Shown: one piece after another, positions 1-7,843 of the stretch
Layout: each line of letters begins with the position of its first letter
Numbering within the stretch: the stretch's first letter is position 1
Origin: Hyphomicrobiales bacterium
GTDB taxonomy: Bacteria > Pseudomonadota > Alphaproteobacteria > Rhizobiales > Rhizobiaceae
Reading direction: 5' to 3'
Assembly (NCBI GenBank): GCA_900473795.1
Contig: UCMT01000036.1
Coordinates: 1 to 64,000 of the forward strand
DNA: 64,000 nucleotides
Notes under the pieces: model-generated
What the model saw: the letters and a program-made list of their open reading frames with translations, nothing else
What the model was told of the DNA's origin: nothing
Databases searched by the model: none
Translations under genes and position numbers: made by a program

Positions 1-721
1 AATCTCCGTTCAAGGCGCAATGCTATCGGCACGGATAAGTGTGGGCGCGGTTCGCGTCCGATGGAAACGAGAGAATTGAAAATATTCGAGGTATCTATCC
101 CGGGTTCTGAAAGTACATCACATGTCGCGTTTGTCAATTCGATGTTCGACGATCGTAGAATGAAATTTCAAAAGTATGATATTTAGCGGGCCATTGCGGA
201 ACGACGTTCTCCCACGCCCTATTGCGGCGCAACATAATTCCGTGCGACGCAACAGGGCTGCAGGGAGGATTTTTCTCCTGTCAGCACTCAATGGAGCCAC
301 CATTGGCGATGATGTCCGCCGCTCCGAGATGGCCAAACGCACGCCTTTGGCGATGAGCTTCCGGGCAGCCAGTTGGTCAGCAAACGCCGCTGCCTGAAGG
401 GGATGCATTGATCCCGTCCCGCCTCACCATCGGCTCCACTCGCCGCAATCGGCGTAGCACGAGCCCGTGCCGCAAGGACGTGGCCCGCCTTCGCGAAGCC
501 GCGCCGACAGCGGACGTGCACCGTGGCACTCGCCGGCTTCTCCTATGTGCTGGCGCGGAGGGACGCTATGTCCACCGGTAACCTCTCGCCGTCCCACCGC
601 TCCGCGGCGATTGCCCTAACATTTCCCGGACATGTAGCTTCGGGCGGTAAGAAGAAGAAATGCTACACCTGGGAACATTCGGCAGCATCCGAGGTTCAAT
701 CCTGAAACGGAGGATGATGTG
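1..721. other. Stretch without a supported gene
   Basis: I see no recognisable gene here. Several short overlapping open frames exist on both strands, but none has a convincing ribosome binding site or a protein I recognise. The last 20 bases hold the ribosome binding site of the gene starting at 722. Confidence 0.5.
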
Positions 722-976
722 ATGACTGACAGGGACGAAGATACCGCCGGTGGCGCGGAGCGCGGCGCTCAATGTCAGGACGACATGGAGCGGCTCATGC
801 GACAGATCATCACCGAGGCCAACATGCTCGGCTGGGGTTCAATTGAAGCTTTAAACGCCATGCAAGTGGTTTTGAAAAAGCTCCAGTTGACCTTCGCCGA
901 GGACCCGGGACCTGGAAGTCCGCCGGTTACAGCCGAGGCAGATCAGTCGCACGATGGAGACCCCGGAGGGGCCTAG
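722..976 (+). CDS. Small hypothetical protein, 84 aa
   Basis: I do not recognise the family. The protein is acidic and soluble, with an amphipathic central stretch (around residues 20-60) and a Pro/Gly/Asp-rich tail. ATG at 722 is preferred over the overlapping GTG at 719 because GGAGG at 709-713 lies 8 bases upstream, a strong Shine-Dalgarno site, which is the main argument that the gene is real. There is no signal peptide or membrane segment. It stands alone, with the convergent DUF1330 gene beyond it. Confidence 0.5.
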   Translation: MTDRDEDTAGGAERGAQCQDDMERLMRQIITEANMLGWGSIEALNAMQVVLKKLQLTFAEDPGPGSPPVTAEADQSHDGDPGGA

Positions 977-1193
977 GGGCTTTGCTCTATGTCGTTGGCG
1001 CGCCAGTGCCATGCGAGCGTTCGCGGTGATGGTGCCAAGAGCGAAAGCGTGCAGATCGGGGGCATTTTTTTGCTCGCCTTCCCAGTGGGCATGGGCACCC
1101 TGCCGGGAGACGTCACCGTGCGTTCGGCAGGTTCCCACATGCGGCATGCGAACGCGCTGATCCCTGCATCGGAGTTCCCATCTACTGCAGGGA

Positions 1194-1484
1194 TCATGCC
1201 ACTCCGTCCATCAAGACCGCATTGCACATCATACTTTGCAGCCGGATTGGTAGAATCACCTGATATTCCGGAGAGCTGTACCAGCTCTCAGCGGCAGTGC
1301 GGGAGGGAAATTCCAGGATCATTGTTCGATCGAACGGCCATTCACCTTCGACCACCGTGAGTTCGCCGCCTCGGGCGATGATCCTTCCCTCGAACGGCGC
1401 CAGCGTTGACATGACCAGCTTTCGATAAGCTTCGAACTTTGCCGGGTCGTGCAAATTCTCTTGAAAGATGTAGTAGGCGCTCAT
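1194..1484 (-). CDS. DUF1330 family protein
   Basis: A 96-residue protein opening MSAYYIFQENLHDPAKF and continuing through a segment on minimising-fold residues typical of DUF1330: an N-terminal beta strand, a helix with Y-R-K, a GGELTVVEGEWPFDR centre and a FPSRTAAESWYSSPEY segment. The family adopts a dimeric ferredoxin-like (ABM-like) fold; its biochemical role is unknown. The open frame extends upstream to 1646, but homology begins at the ATG at 1484, and the upstream part has no DUF1330 character. The ribosome binding site is weak. It lies downstream of the NIPSNAP gene on the same strand, after a gap of about 150 bases, so both are probably read from the TetR-controlled promoter. Confidence 0.7.
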   Translation of the reverse strand: MSAYYIFQENLHDPAKFEAYRKLVMSTLAPFEGRIIARGGELTVVEGEWPFDRTMILEFPSRTAAESWYSSPEYQVILPIRLQSMMCNAVLMDGVA

Positions 1485-1635
1485 CCAGCAAGTGTAGCAT
1501 AAATTGCCGTCCGCCAGGTATGACGATCGCTCTTGCTGGCCCTGGACAAACGCCTTCGACGATTTGACGCGTTCTAGCGGATATGACCCGACCATTGGCT
1601 TCTTTGCACGGTCATACGACACGCATTCTTGATCA

Positions 1636-2364
1636 TTACCAGGCACAAAGCGACCGCGATGTCGGCGTCAAGCGAGCCACTTCGATCCTCCGCCAACATT
1701 GACCGTCCATTCGTGGATAGACATCGTCGATCCAACTTGCGTTCTGCCGAAGCCGGTCTCTATAGCCAGCTGCGCTTTCCTCGTCCTTGTGACATTCTAA
1801 CCAAACAAATACGGTCTCTCCCTCACGAACCGGAAGTCGGGGAAAGCTGTTTGCGCTTCGCTCCGTGACAAACGCCCCGTCAATACGCGCGCCTGCCGCC
1901 TGGATCACAGGGAGTGCGTGCTCGCTGAAGAACCTCGCGAAGTCATCTTCGGTCCCGGGTGCCAGCGCGCAGATATTCGTGACAACGATGCCTCCCGTTT
2001 CGGCCCGTTCCGCCTCCTGATTTCTTTGCAAATTATGCGCGAACGGCTGTACGCCGCCCGTCGACCTCAGCAGCAACACATTGTCAGAATTGAGCATCGT
2101 CGCATTTGCGGCCTGCCCATACTCTTTCCAGACCGACCCCGAATAGAACGATGCGAGCGCCTCCAACCGGGCTTCCATAGTCTCGAACGAGCGAAACCAG
2201 ACAAAGGCATCGGGATCGTCGAGATCGCGGAATTGTCCTTTGACGCTTATTCCGAGCGCCTCCTGCGGCTCGACGAACCTGCTGTCAAACAGGCTTATCA
2301 GTGTTTCTCTACTTTGGGGCCGGAGTCGATAGCGGCGGAGTTCAAAGACGGTATGCTGGCTCAT
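1636..2364 (-). CDS. NIPSNAP family protein
   Basis: A 242-residue protein with two tandem NIPSNAP-like ferredoxin folds. The first starts HTVFELRRYRLRPQ and contains FVWFRSFETMEAR, the usual NIPSNAP core; the second runs from about residue 125 to the end (ALAPGTEDDFARFF, ETVFVWLECHKDE). NIPSNAP-domain proteins are dimeric alpha/beta-barrel proteins often found beside monooxygenases or regulators, and no general reaction is known. I chose ATG 2364 rather than the longer frame to 2400 because GGGAGGGG lies immediately upstream and the longer start would run into the palindromic operator. It is transcribed divergently from the TetR gene, which probably represses it. Confidence 0.75.
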   Translation of the reverse strand: MSQHTVFELRRYRLRPQSRETLISLFDSRFVEPQEALGISVKGQFRDLDDPDAFVWFRSFETMEARLEALASFYSGSVWKEYGQAANATMLNSDNVLLLRSTGGVQPFAHNLQRNQEAERAETGGIVVTNICALAPGTEDDFARFFSEHALPVIQAAGARIDGAFVTERSANSFPRLPVREGETVFVWLECHKDEESAAGYRDRLRQNASWIDDVYPRMDGQCWRRIEVARLTPTSRSLCAW

Positions 2365-2374
2365 AGCCCCTCCC

Positions 2375-2420
2375 AACAGGTCAATCATCCTGTTTTTCAA
2401 TACAGGTTAATTGACCTGTT
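2375..2420. promoter_or_regulatory. Palindromic TetR operator between divergent genes
   Basis: A 46-base imperfect palindrome centred between 2397 and 2398, pairing at 19 of 23 positions. The outer arms AACAGGTCAAT (2375-2385) and ATTGACCTGTT (2410-2420) are perfect. It can also be read as two 18-base sites, ACAGG-N8-CCTGT-like, at 2376-2393 and 2402-2419. It overlaps a candidate tetR promoter (-35 TTGACC at 2411-2416, 16-base spacer, -10 TACGAT at 2433-2438). Position and symmetry fit autorepression by the adjacent TetR protein and control of the NIPSNAP gene. Confidence 0.75.
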
Positions 2421-2463
2421 TTGTCAAGGTGCTACGATCGGGAGTGAGAGCACAAGGATTTGC

Positions 2464-3087
2464 ATGACAGAACACCGCAGAACGAATGATCCCCAAGGTG
2501 TACGGCGTCGGATCGTCGACGCGGCCTACGACGCTTTTGTCAACCAAGGTTACATCGCGACCGGAATGGCGCAGTTGCGTGAAAAGGCTTCCGTGTCCGG
2601 CGGTGCGATGGCACATCATTTTCCGGCAAAGCGTGATCTCGGCCTGGCCGTCATCCGTGATCGGGTGGCCGAAGCCGTTCAGCGGACGTGGATCCAACCA
2701 CTCAACGGTTGCGCTGATGCGCCAACCGCCATCGACCGCATCTTCGAAGAGATCATCGGTGAACTAATGCACAAGGACGCGGTCTCCGGTTGTCCTCTCA
2801 ACAACATGGTAATGGAGGTCTCGCAGCACGACCCCGAAATGCGCGACATCCTCGGCGGAGTGTTTGGCGCCTGGCACGATGCGCTATCGGCGAAGTTTAA
2901 AGCGGACATGGCGTCCGGACGCTTAGGCGACCTTAATCCCAGCAGCCTTGCAACTCTCGTTATCGCCTCCTATTCCGGCGCTATGGCGATGGCAAAGGCA
3001 CGTCAGGACGTCGGCCCACTCATCGACTGCCGGGTGGAACTGGCCAGGCTCATGGCGGCAAGATATCGGCTCGCAGCAGGTCGCTGA
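2464..3087 (+). CDS. TetR/AcrR family transcriptional regulator
   Basis: A 207-residue one-component regulator. The N-terminal TetR helix-turn-helix occupies roughly residues 14-60 (IVDAAYDAFVNQGYIATGMAQLREKASVSGGAMAHHF in outline, with the GA-M-HHF recognition-helix ending typical of the family). The remainder is a helical ligand and dimer domain with a CPLNNMVMEVS segment resembling the LmrA/YxaF-like TetR_C group. The open frame continues upstream to 1918 but there lies antisense to the NIPSNAP gene; ATG 2464 is the first start downstream of the candidate promoter. The inducer is unknown. It probably represses itself and the divergent NIPSNAP/DUF1330 genes through the 2375-2420 palindrome. 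Confidence 0.88.
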   Translation: MTEHRRTNDPQGVRRRIVDAAYDAFVNQGYIATGMAQLREKASVSGGAMAHHFPAKRDLGLAVIRDRVAEAVQRTWIQPLNGCADAPTAIDRIFEEIIGELMHKDAVSGCPLNNMVMEVSQHDPEMRDILGGVFGAWHDALSAKFKADMASGRLGDLNPSSLATLVIASYSGAMAMAKARQDVGPLIDCRVELARLMAARYRLAAGR

Positions 3088-3230
3088 CTTCACTTTGAGC
3101 TCCCGGAGCCTTGCAGGTATAGAACGACGGCATGGCGGTTTTAACGGGAAATCGATCGTGCGCATCGATGGGCATTGGAGCGCGCCGCACCCCCACCGAC
3201 GTGCCTTATTCCATCAGCACCATTTTATAT

Positions 3231-3644
3231 ATGAGCAAGTGGACAGATAGCGCTGGACTTATGTTCTTGGCTCTGTTGTGCAGTCTTGTAGCCCTCGCGC
3301 TTAGCTTGGCATTGTTTGAACCAAGCGATCCAGAGTTGGAGCCGAAGGGTGGCCCGCTAATCCCCCCCCGTTACAAATACTCCAGCTCAATAATCGTGGA
3401 TGCTGGGATGGTGGGCGTTGACTACGGTCGCATCATCGATCGAAAGAGTCTTAAGGACCTCGCTCTTGTCCCTGCTGTCCGCAAGTCGCGCCGCGGCTGC
3501 CGCCCATTCCTCGAAGGTCACCCCATGCACGGGCTTCGGGACTTCCTGCGCCCGTCCGGCGGTGGCGCAGAGGAAAAGCGTGGCGGCGAGCATCAGCGAT
3601 TTGAGGGCATTCATTGTCGCTCCGAGGTTGGGACTGTCGTTTGA
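3231..3644 (+). CDS. Doubtful small membrane protein
   Basis: From ATG 3231 the frame encodes a short polar start, one clear hydrophobic segment (LMFLALLCSLVALALSLALF, about residues 10-29) and then a charged region. The first 60 or so residues look like a real single-pass membrane protein, but the second half lies antisense to a better-looking secreted-protein frame and loses protein-like composition. The true gene, if any, may be shorter in origin and run on by loss of its stop. I do not recognise a family. Confidence 0.25.
   Translation: MSKWTDSAGLMFLALLCSLVALALSLALFEPSDPELEPKGGPLIPPRYKYSSSIIVDAGMVGVDYGRIIDRKSLKDLALVPAVRKSRRGCRPFLEGHPMHGLRDFLRPSGGGAEEKRGGEHQRFEGIHCRSEVGTVV
3387..3614 (-). 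pseudogene. Remnant of a small secreted protein gene
   Basis: The frame begins with a good signal peptide (positive start, hydrophobic ALKSLMLAATLFLCATA, cleavage near GRAQE) followed by a domain opening GVTFEEWAAAAARLADSRDKSEVLKTLSID, which resembles small periplasmic proteins of alphaproteobacteria whose mature domain continues for another 50-150 residues. Here it ends after about 20 unrelated residues, so I read it as a truncated gene. No ribosome binding site stands out. The function of the family is unknown to me. Confidence 0.4.
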
Positions 3645-4203
3645 CTATCGGCCGGGCTGTCTGGCCGCGCCTGTAATTAAGTCATGGTCAACAACGGGCA
3701 AGGGTCTGGCTAAGGGGCTCAAAGTCGGTCCGATCCAGATTGGCGCCTTATCCATTTCTGCATGCTCGAAAAGCAGTGTTCCATCAAGGACCGGCATTCA
3801 ATCTGCTAACTAAACCCATTGAAGAAAAAATGGCCTGAAGAGGCCAACAGTCCCATGCCGATTAGGGAAAATCCGGCTCGTCAACGGGTGGGCCTTTTGA
3901 CACTCGTACGGCTCCCGACAAAGCGGCTGTCGTCGTTGTTTTGAGAATGATTTCTTTCCTCTACGAGGTAAAAGGAGCACATTGCCGTCAGTTCTCCAGC
4001 GCGCGAACCACAAGCCCTCGGGCCCGGATCGCTCCCTGGACGCGGAACGTCTTCGACCCAATTGTACTTTGCGCCCAGCCGGAAAACGTACAGAAGACCA
4101 TGGGAATCAGGGCGCCATGGCCCACTGTGTTTGATAAATCCGCCTTTTACTCCTTCCAACGGCGTTTGGTGTGCAACCGGGCTCCAGTCGATCGGAGCCT
4201 CCG

Positions 4204-4950
4204 ATGTTCATGATTACGCAGTCCGAAGTGAAAAACAGACTGCTCAAGACTCTGCCACCGACGGGGTTCATGGTCCTGAGCCGCAAAATGGAACGGGTCG
4301 AGCTCGCCCTCAGGGAGGTGCTGGTCGAAGCCAATCAGCCGACGTCGCACGTCTGTTTCATCGAAAGCGGCTTGGCATCTGTGGTCGCTGAGTCGTCTGA
4401 CGACGAGACCGTTGAGGTAGGTCATGTCGGCCACGAAGGCATGACTGGCCACCATGTGCTGCTGATGACGGAAACGAGCATGCACCGGACGTTCATGCAG
4501 ACGGCCGGCAGCGGCATCAAGGTGCCGGTCCATTCTCTGCGCGGGGTGTTCACCAAGTATCCGGCCGTCCGCGACATGCTGTTGCGCTATGTTCACTGCT
4601 GCGAGACGCAGCTCGCGCATTCGGCACTGGCGAACGCCCGCTACAGTATGCACGAGCGGCTCGCGCGTTGGCTGTTGATGTGCCACGATCGCCTCGATGG
4701 CGACGACCTGCCGCTGACGCATGAATTTCTCTCGCTTATGCTCGGCGTTCGGCGCGCCGGCGTCACAGACCAGCTTCATATTTTGGAGGGCTTGCACGCC
4801 ATCAAGGCAACGCGGGGGCATATTCGCATTGTTAACCGGGCACAACTCGAGAACATCGCCGGCGGCTGCTACGGTCTGCCGGAGGCTGAATATAGACGTC
4901 TCATTGAAGCCCCGGACACCGCGGGAGAGACGAGCGGCCAACTTGGTTGA
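4204..4950 (+). CDS. Crp/Fnr family transcriptional regulator
   Basis: A 248-residue regulator with an N-terminal cyclic-nucleotide-binding-like beta-roll (about residues 20-130, including EVLVEANQPTSHVCFIESG and VEVGHVGHEGMTGHHVLL), a dimerisation helix (YPAVRDMLLRYVHCCETQLAHSALANARYSMHERLARWLLM) and a C-terminal winged helix (LPLTHEFLSLMLGVRRAGVTDQLHILEGLHAIK). It lacks the N-terminal cysteine cluster of oxygen-sensing FNR and the canonical cAMP-binding residues, like many rhizobial members whose signal is unknown. ATG 4204 is preferred over in-frame ATG 4210 because GGAG ends 6 bases upstream. No operon partner is evident. Confidence 0.88.
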   Translation: MFMITQSEVKNRLLKTLPPTGFMVLSRKMERVELALREVLVEANQPTSHVCFIESGLASVVAESSDDETVEVGHVGHEGMTGHHVLLMTETSMHRTFMQTAGSGIKVPVHSLRGVFTKYPAVRDMLLRYVHCCETQLAHSALANARYSMHERLARWLLMCHDRLDGDDLPLTHEFLSLMLGVRRAGVTDQLHILEGLHAIKATRGHIRIVNRAQLENIAGGCYGLPEAEYRRLIEAPDTAGETSGQLG

Positions 4951-5365
4951 TCAGTCGGATGCGTCGACGGCAGGACCAAAAGGAAATCGCCACCCACGTT
5001 GCGGATGTCGATGCTTCGGCCGGAAATCGTATAGCCGTCGAGAGCGCAATGGTCATCAGGGCTCGGGCGTTGGCGAACGCTTCCGTTCGCGCGCACTTGA
5101 GATCGGGAAGCGTGGTGCCCTCGAAGTCGATCAGCGGGCCACGGCGATGATGATGTTAGAGTAGCAGAACCGCCGATTTTTCTGGCGCTTGACGCCAGCT
5201 GTACGCTTCCGGACCAAAGCCTCACCACCGCTTGCCGCGGCCGACGGAAAAACTATTTCTCAGCATGTGGGTATCGGGGGGTCGGTGCAGATCGCATCCG
5301 GGGAGGGTTGGAGCGGCCTGTAAGAAGACGAACCTCGATACCCCGCGCTTGGAAGGAGGAAAACG
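4951..5365. other. Intergenic stretch
   Basis: No supported gene. Short frames on both strands here have no recognisable domain and overlap each other. The final bases carry the GGAGG ribosome binding site (5355-5359) of the DUF982 gene. Confidence 0.4.
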
Positions 5366-5722
5366 ATGGCAATCGCGGATATTCAGTGGCGCCATCCGCT
5401 CAAGGTCACCCTGCAAAGCGGATTGATCTGTAAGTTTGACAGTGTCTACGAAGCACTGGGATTCCTGGAAAAGGAATGGCCGCTGAAACGCGGCGAGCAT
5501 CACGATCGCGCATTGGTGATGTGCCGCCGCACGCTTGCGCGCATGACGCCGCCCACGCTTGCGCGCGAGGCCTTCGCGGCGGCATGTCGGGAGGCTGGCA
5601 TGGCAGCCGAAACCGTTGGCCTTCGGCAAACCCGGCCGGCCAATCACCCTACCTTGATCGCATGGCAGCCGAAGCACGACCACGGACATAGCCGACGGAA
5701 TGGCACCGCTCCGAGAACGTGA
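5366..5722 (+). CDS. DUF982 domain-containing protein
   Basis: A 118-residue protein whose first 80 residues match the DUF982 layout: a short beta segment ending in a W-x-x-PL turn (IQWRHPLKVTLQSGLICKF), a helix with A-x-x-FL-x-x-EWP (VYEALGFLEKEWPLKRG) and a helical A-x-x-C-x-x-A region. DUF982 proteins are small, multicopy and essentially restricted to Rhizobiales, with no assigned function. GGAGG lies 6 bases before the ATG. The last 35 residues are basic and low in complexity and may be divergent run-on sequence. It converges on the response regulator with a hairpin between them. Confidence 0.8.
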   Translation: MAIADIQWRHPLKVTLQSGLICKFDSVYEALGFLEKEWPLKRGEHHDRALVMCRRTLARMTPPTLAREAFAAACREAGMAAETVGLRQTRPANHPTLIAWQPKHDHGHSRRNGTAPRT

Positions 5723-5765
5723 CCACCAAATTGTAGGCCCGACAAAGCTCACGCGACCGCTCATG

Positions 5766-5798
5766 GGTTATACGGATCTGCAGTAGATCCGTATAACC
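5766..5798. terminator. Perfect 14-bp hairpin between convergent genes
   Basis: Arms GGTTATACGGATCT (5766-5779) and AGATCCGTATAACC (5785-5798) pair perfectly around a 5-base loop. It begins at the last base before the response regulator stop codon (minus strand) and lies 43 bases after the DUF982 stop. There is no U-tract on either side, so it may be a bidirectional terminator or an mRNA-stabilising 3-prime hairpin rather than a canonical intrinsic terminator. Confidence 0.6.
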
Positions 5799-6185
5799 TC
5801 ATGATTGGAATTCCCGCAGCGTGCGCAACACCAATAAATGGTCGATGGGCTTGTTGATGAAGCGTGCGCCTGCAGGTAACACGGCGCTCAATGAAATGGC
5901 CGCGCCTGATACGACGATGATCCGGATAGAGGGCCAGTGCTCTCTGACATATCCGGCAAGCGCGATCCCATCCATGCTTCCCGGCATCTGGACGTCAGTA
6001 ACCAGCAAGGCCAGTGCGCGATGGTGTTCGAGGAGCGCCAGCGCGTCGTTTGTCGCCACCACGACATGATATCCCGCGTCCGCAACCGCATCAGAGGTAT
6101 CCAGCAGAACAAGCGGTTCGTCATCGACGACGAGAGCCATGGGCTGAGGGGGAGAGGGGACGGGTTGGCTGATCATTCCGTACAA
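5799..6185 (-). CDS. Single-domain response regulator (CheY-like)
   Basis: Up to 128 residues, a receiver domain with no output domain. The acidic pair is at D21-D22 (VVDDEP), the phosphoacceptor is D64 (LVTDVQMPG), the conserved Ser/Thr is S93 (VVSGAA) and the lysine is K112 (NKPID). Such stand-alone receivers are common in rhizobia as phosphate shuttles or as partners of hybrid kinases. The start may be at residue 1, 4 or 16; the receiver fold itself begins near residue 16. No histidine kinase lies nearby, so the partner is encoded elsewhere. Confidence 0.85.
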   Translation of the reverse strand: MYGMISQPVPSPPQPMALVVDDEPLVLLDTSDAVADAGYHVVVATNDALALLEHHRALALLVTDVQMPGSMDGIALAGYVREHWPSIRIIVVSGAAISLSAVLPAGARFINKPIDHLLVLRTLREFQS

Positions 6186-6467
6186 TGCATCGTCGGAGGT
6201 TCAGTTCCGTCCGTTTGAGGCTCTTTTGCACGGTTTTGCACGAAATCTATCAACCGGTTTCGACTTATAACTCGGTTGCGTGCTGGATGACGGGTCGCCC
6301 TATGCTTTGGGCCAGCGCACCCGGCCAGTTGTTTCGAAAGCAATGGGGATATTTCTCACGCTTCTCCTTTCAAATGCATCTCGAGCCGGTTGGTAACGGG
6401 TACCTTCGCGTGACTTTGAACCATTGGGAGGCCAAGCGGCCTCCCGTATTTCATGGTGTGGATGCGA

Positions 6468-6719
6468 CTACGATCGGCCGCCACGATTGCCGCCGCTCGA
6501 GGACTGGCCGCCCTTCTTGCCGGCTTCGGCTGCCCGCGCCGGATCATTCTTGAAGTTGCCGCCGGACGCCTCACCGCCCTTCGAGGCGGCTTCGCGCTGC
6601 TTGTCGTCATCCATGGAGGCAAAGCCGCGCTTTGACATATCGCTGGACCGTTGGTCGCCACCATGCTGACCGCGGTTTCCGTGACCCTGATCACGGCTTC
6701 CCGATTGCTGGTTCGGCAT
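6468..6719 (-). CDS. KGG-repeat stress-induced protein (YciG-like)
   Basis: An 83-residue, very hydrophilic Gly/Ser/Gln/Lys-rich protein with KGG-type motifs: KRGFASMDDDKQREAASKGG, then EAGKKGGQSSSG. This matches the general stress-inducible KGG/YciG family, which are small and probably disordered proteins linked to stationary phase and desiccation stress; a molecular role is not known. Residue 20 of the longer frame (ATG 6719) is the natural start, because the upstream part is hydrophobic and unrelated. Monocistronic. Confidence 0.8.
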   Translation of the reverse strand: MPNQQSGSRDQGHGNRGQHGGDQRSSDMSKRGFASMDDDKQREAASKGGEASGGNFKNDPARAAEAGKKGGQSSSGGNRGGRS

Positions 6720-6911
6720 TTCACCATCTGTCCGTCCAAAGGCGACACGCGACAGGGCTATTCTTGCCACGAACAAAGAGCTTCGATCAGCGTGGGGCAG
6801 AACGCCGCCGATCTTCTCGTCGACGGCATTACCGTTACTCTTTCGGTGAGTTGCTCGATCGACTCTTCGATGAAGACGGCGATAAACTGTCCCATATAGC
6901 GAAGCGATAGC

Positions 6912-7655
6912 TTACCAAGGTTGGTTGGCAGGCCCCACCGTGAACTCGTTGATCGTCGTGTCCTCCGGCTGGTCGATGGCGATCGCAACCACGTTGGCGA
7001 TCCGTTCGGGCGGAATCCCGTACTTCTCATAGATCCCGTGCATCGCCTGAGACGTCGCCTTGTCGCCGATGGCCCTCAGCAATTCGGTGCTGATTGCGGC
7101 AGGATAGATGGTGGCGGTGCGAATGTTCGTCCCTTCCATTGCGGATTCCATGCGCAGGACTTCCATGAAATCGCGCACGAACCACTTGGTGCCGCCGTAG
7201 ACCGCACCATTGGGATAGGCCTTAAGGCCTGCAACCGACGACGTCGTGATGACATGTCCGGATTTCTGTGCGACGAACGTCGGCAACACGGCCGCGACAC
7301 CGTTGAGGACGCCCTTGATGTTGACGTCGACCATTTGGTGCCAGTCGTCGGTCCGCATCGCGGAAAGCGGTGAGTTGGGCATCAGGCCAGCATTGAGAAA
7401 CATGACGTCGACGCCACCAAAGGTGTCCTTGGCAAGTTTGACGATAGCATCGTTCTCCGACTGCTGTGTCACGTCCAGCACCTGATATGCGGCCTGGCCG
7501 CCTGCTTTTGCGATCGCGTCGGCAAGCTGTTTCAGCTTGTCTTCCCGCCGCGCTCCCAGGACGACCTTGGCCCCCTTGCTTGCGAGCAGCTTCGCGGTTG
7601 CCTCGCCAATTCCGGACGATGCGCCGCTAATGATGACAACTTTATCCTTGATCAT
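6912..7655 (-). CDS. SDR family NAD(P)-dependent oxidoreductase
   Basis: A 247-residue classical short-chain dehydrogenase. The nucleotide-binding glycine motif GASSGIG is at 11-17, the NAG motif at 88-90, the catalytic Ser at about 139-140, and Tyr153-x-x-x-Lys157. The arginine-rich GARRED after the second strand suggests NADP(H). AGAGGA lies 6 bases before the ATG. The full active site implies a functional oxidoreductase; the substrate is unknown. It is similar in layout to the SDR at 12439-13185, including the LMP segment after NAG and the end rich in P-A-x-Q-P. It stands apart from the GH3 gene by about 190 bases. Confidence 0.88.
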   Translation of the reverse strand: MIKDKVVIISGASSGIGEATAKLLASKGAKVVLGARREDKLKQLADAIAKAGGQAAYQVLDVTQQSENDAIVKLAKDTFGGVDVMFLNAGLMPNSPLSAMRTDDWHQMVDVNIKGVLNGVAAVLPTFVAQKSGHVITTSSVAGLKAYPNGAVYGGTKWFVRDFMEVLRMESAMEGTNIRTATIYPAAISTELLRAIGDKATSQAMHGIYEKYGIPPERIANVVAIAIDQPEDTTINEFTVGPANQPW

Positions 7656-7843
7656 GTTAATCCTCTGCTCTTGGTGGGCCTAATGGTTGATCGGACGCCC
7701 CCGATACGGAGGCGGTTGGATTGGTTCCGGTTCAACCGTCACCTCTTGACGAAGGTGTGCTGTTCTTGAACCGTCTGAGCAAAATCACGACTTGCTTCCA
7801 TTTCGTCCCTTCGGCTGAAGACCACGGCGTCGACGATTGCGGT

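Larger units (their letters stand above)
3088..4203. other. Gene-poor stretch with two doubtful ORFs
   Basis: Apart from the two overlapping candidates listed separately at 3231-3644 and 3387-3614, I see no recognisable gene. Short minus frames between 3810 and 4159 have no identifiable domain. The end of the stretch carries the ribosome binding site of the Crp/Fnr gene. Confidence 0.4.

Noticed and set aside
1918-2463. Upstream extension of the TetR frame
   Set aside because: It is antisense to the NIPSNAP gene and crosses the operator; the TetR fold starts after 2464.
4147-4941. 264-codon minus frame opposite the Crp/Fnr gene
   Set aside because: No domain, and it mirrors a well-supported regulator gene.
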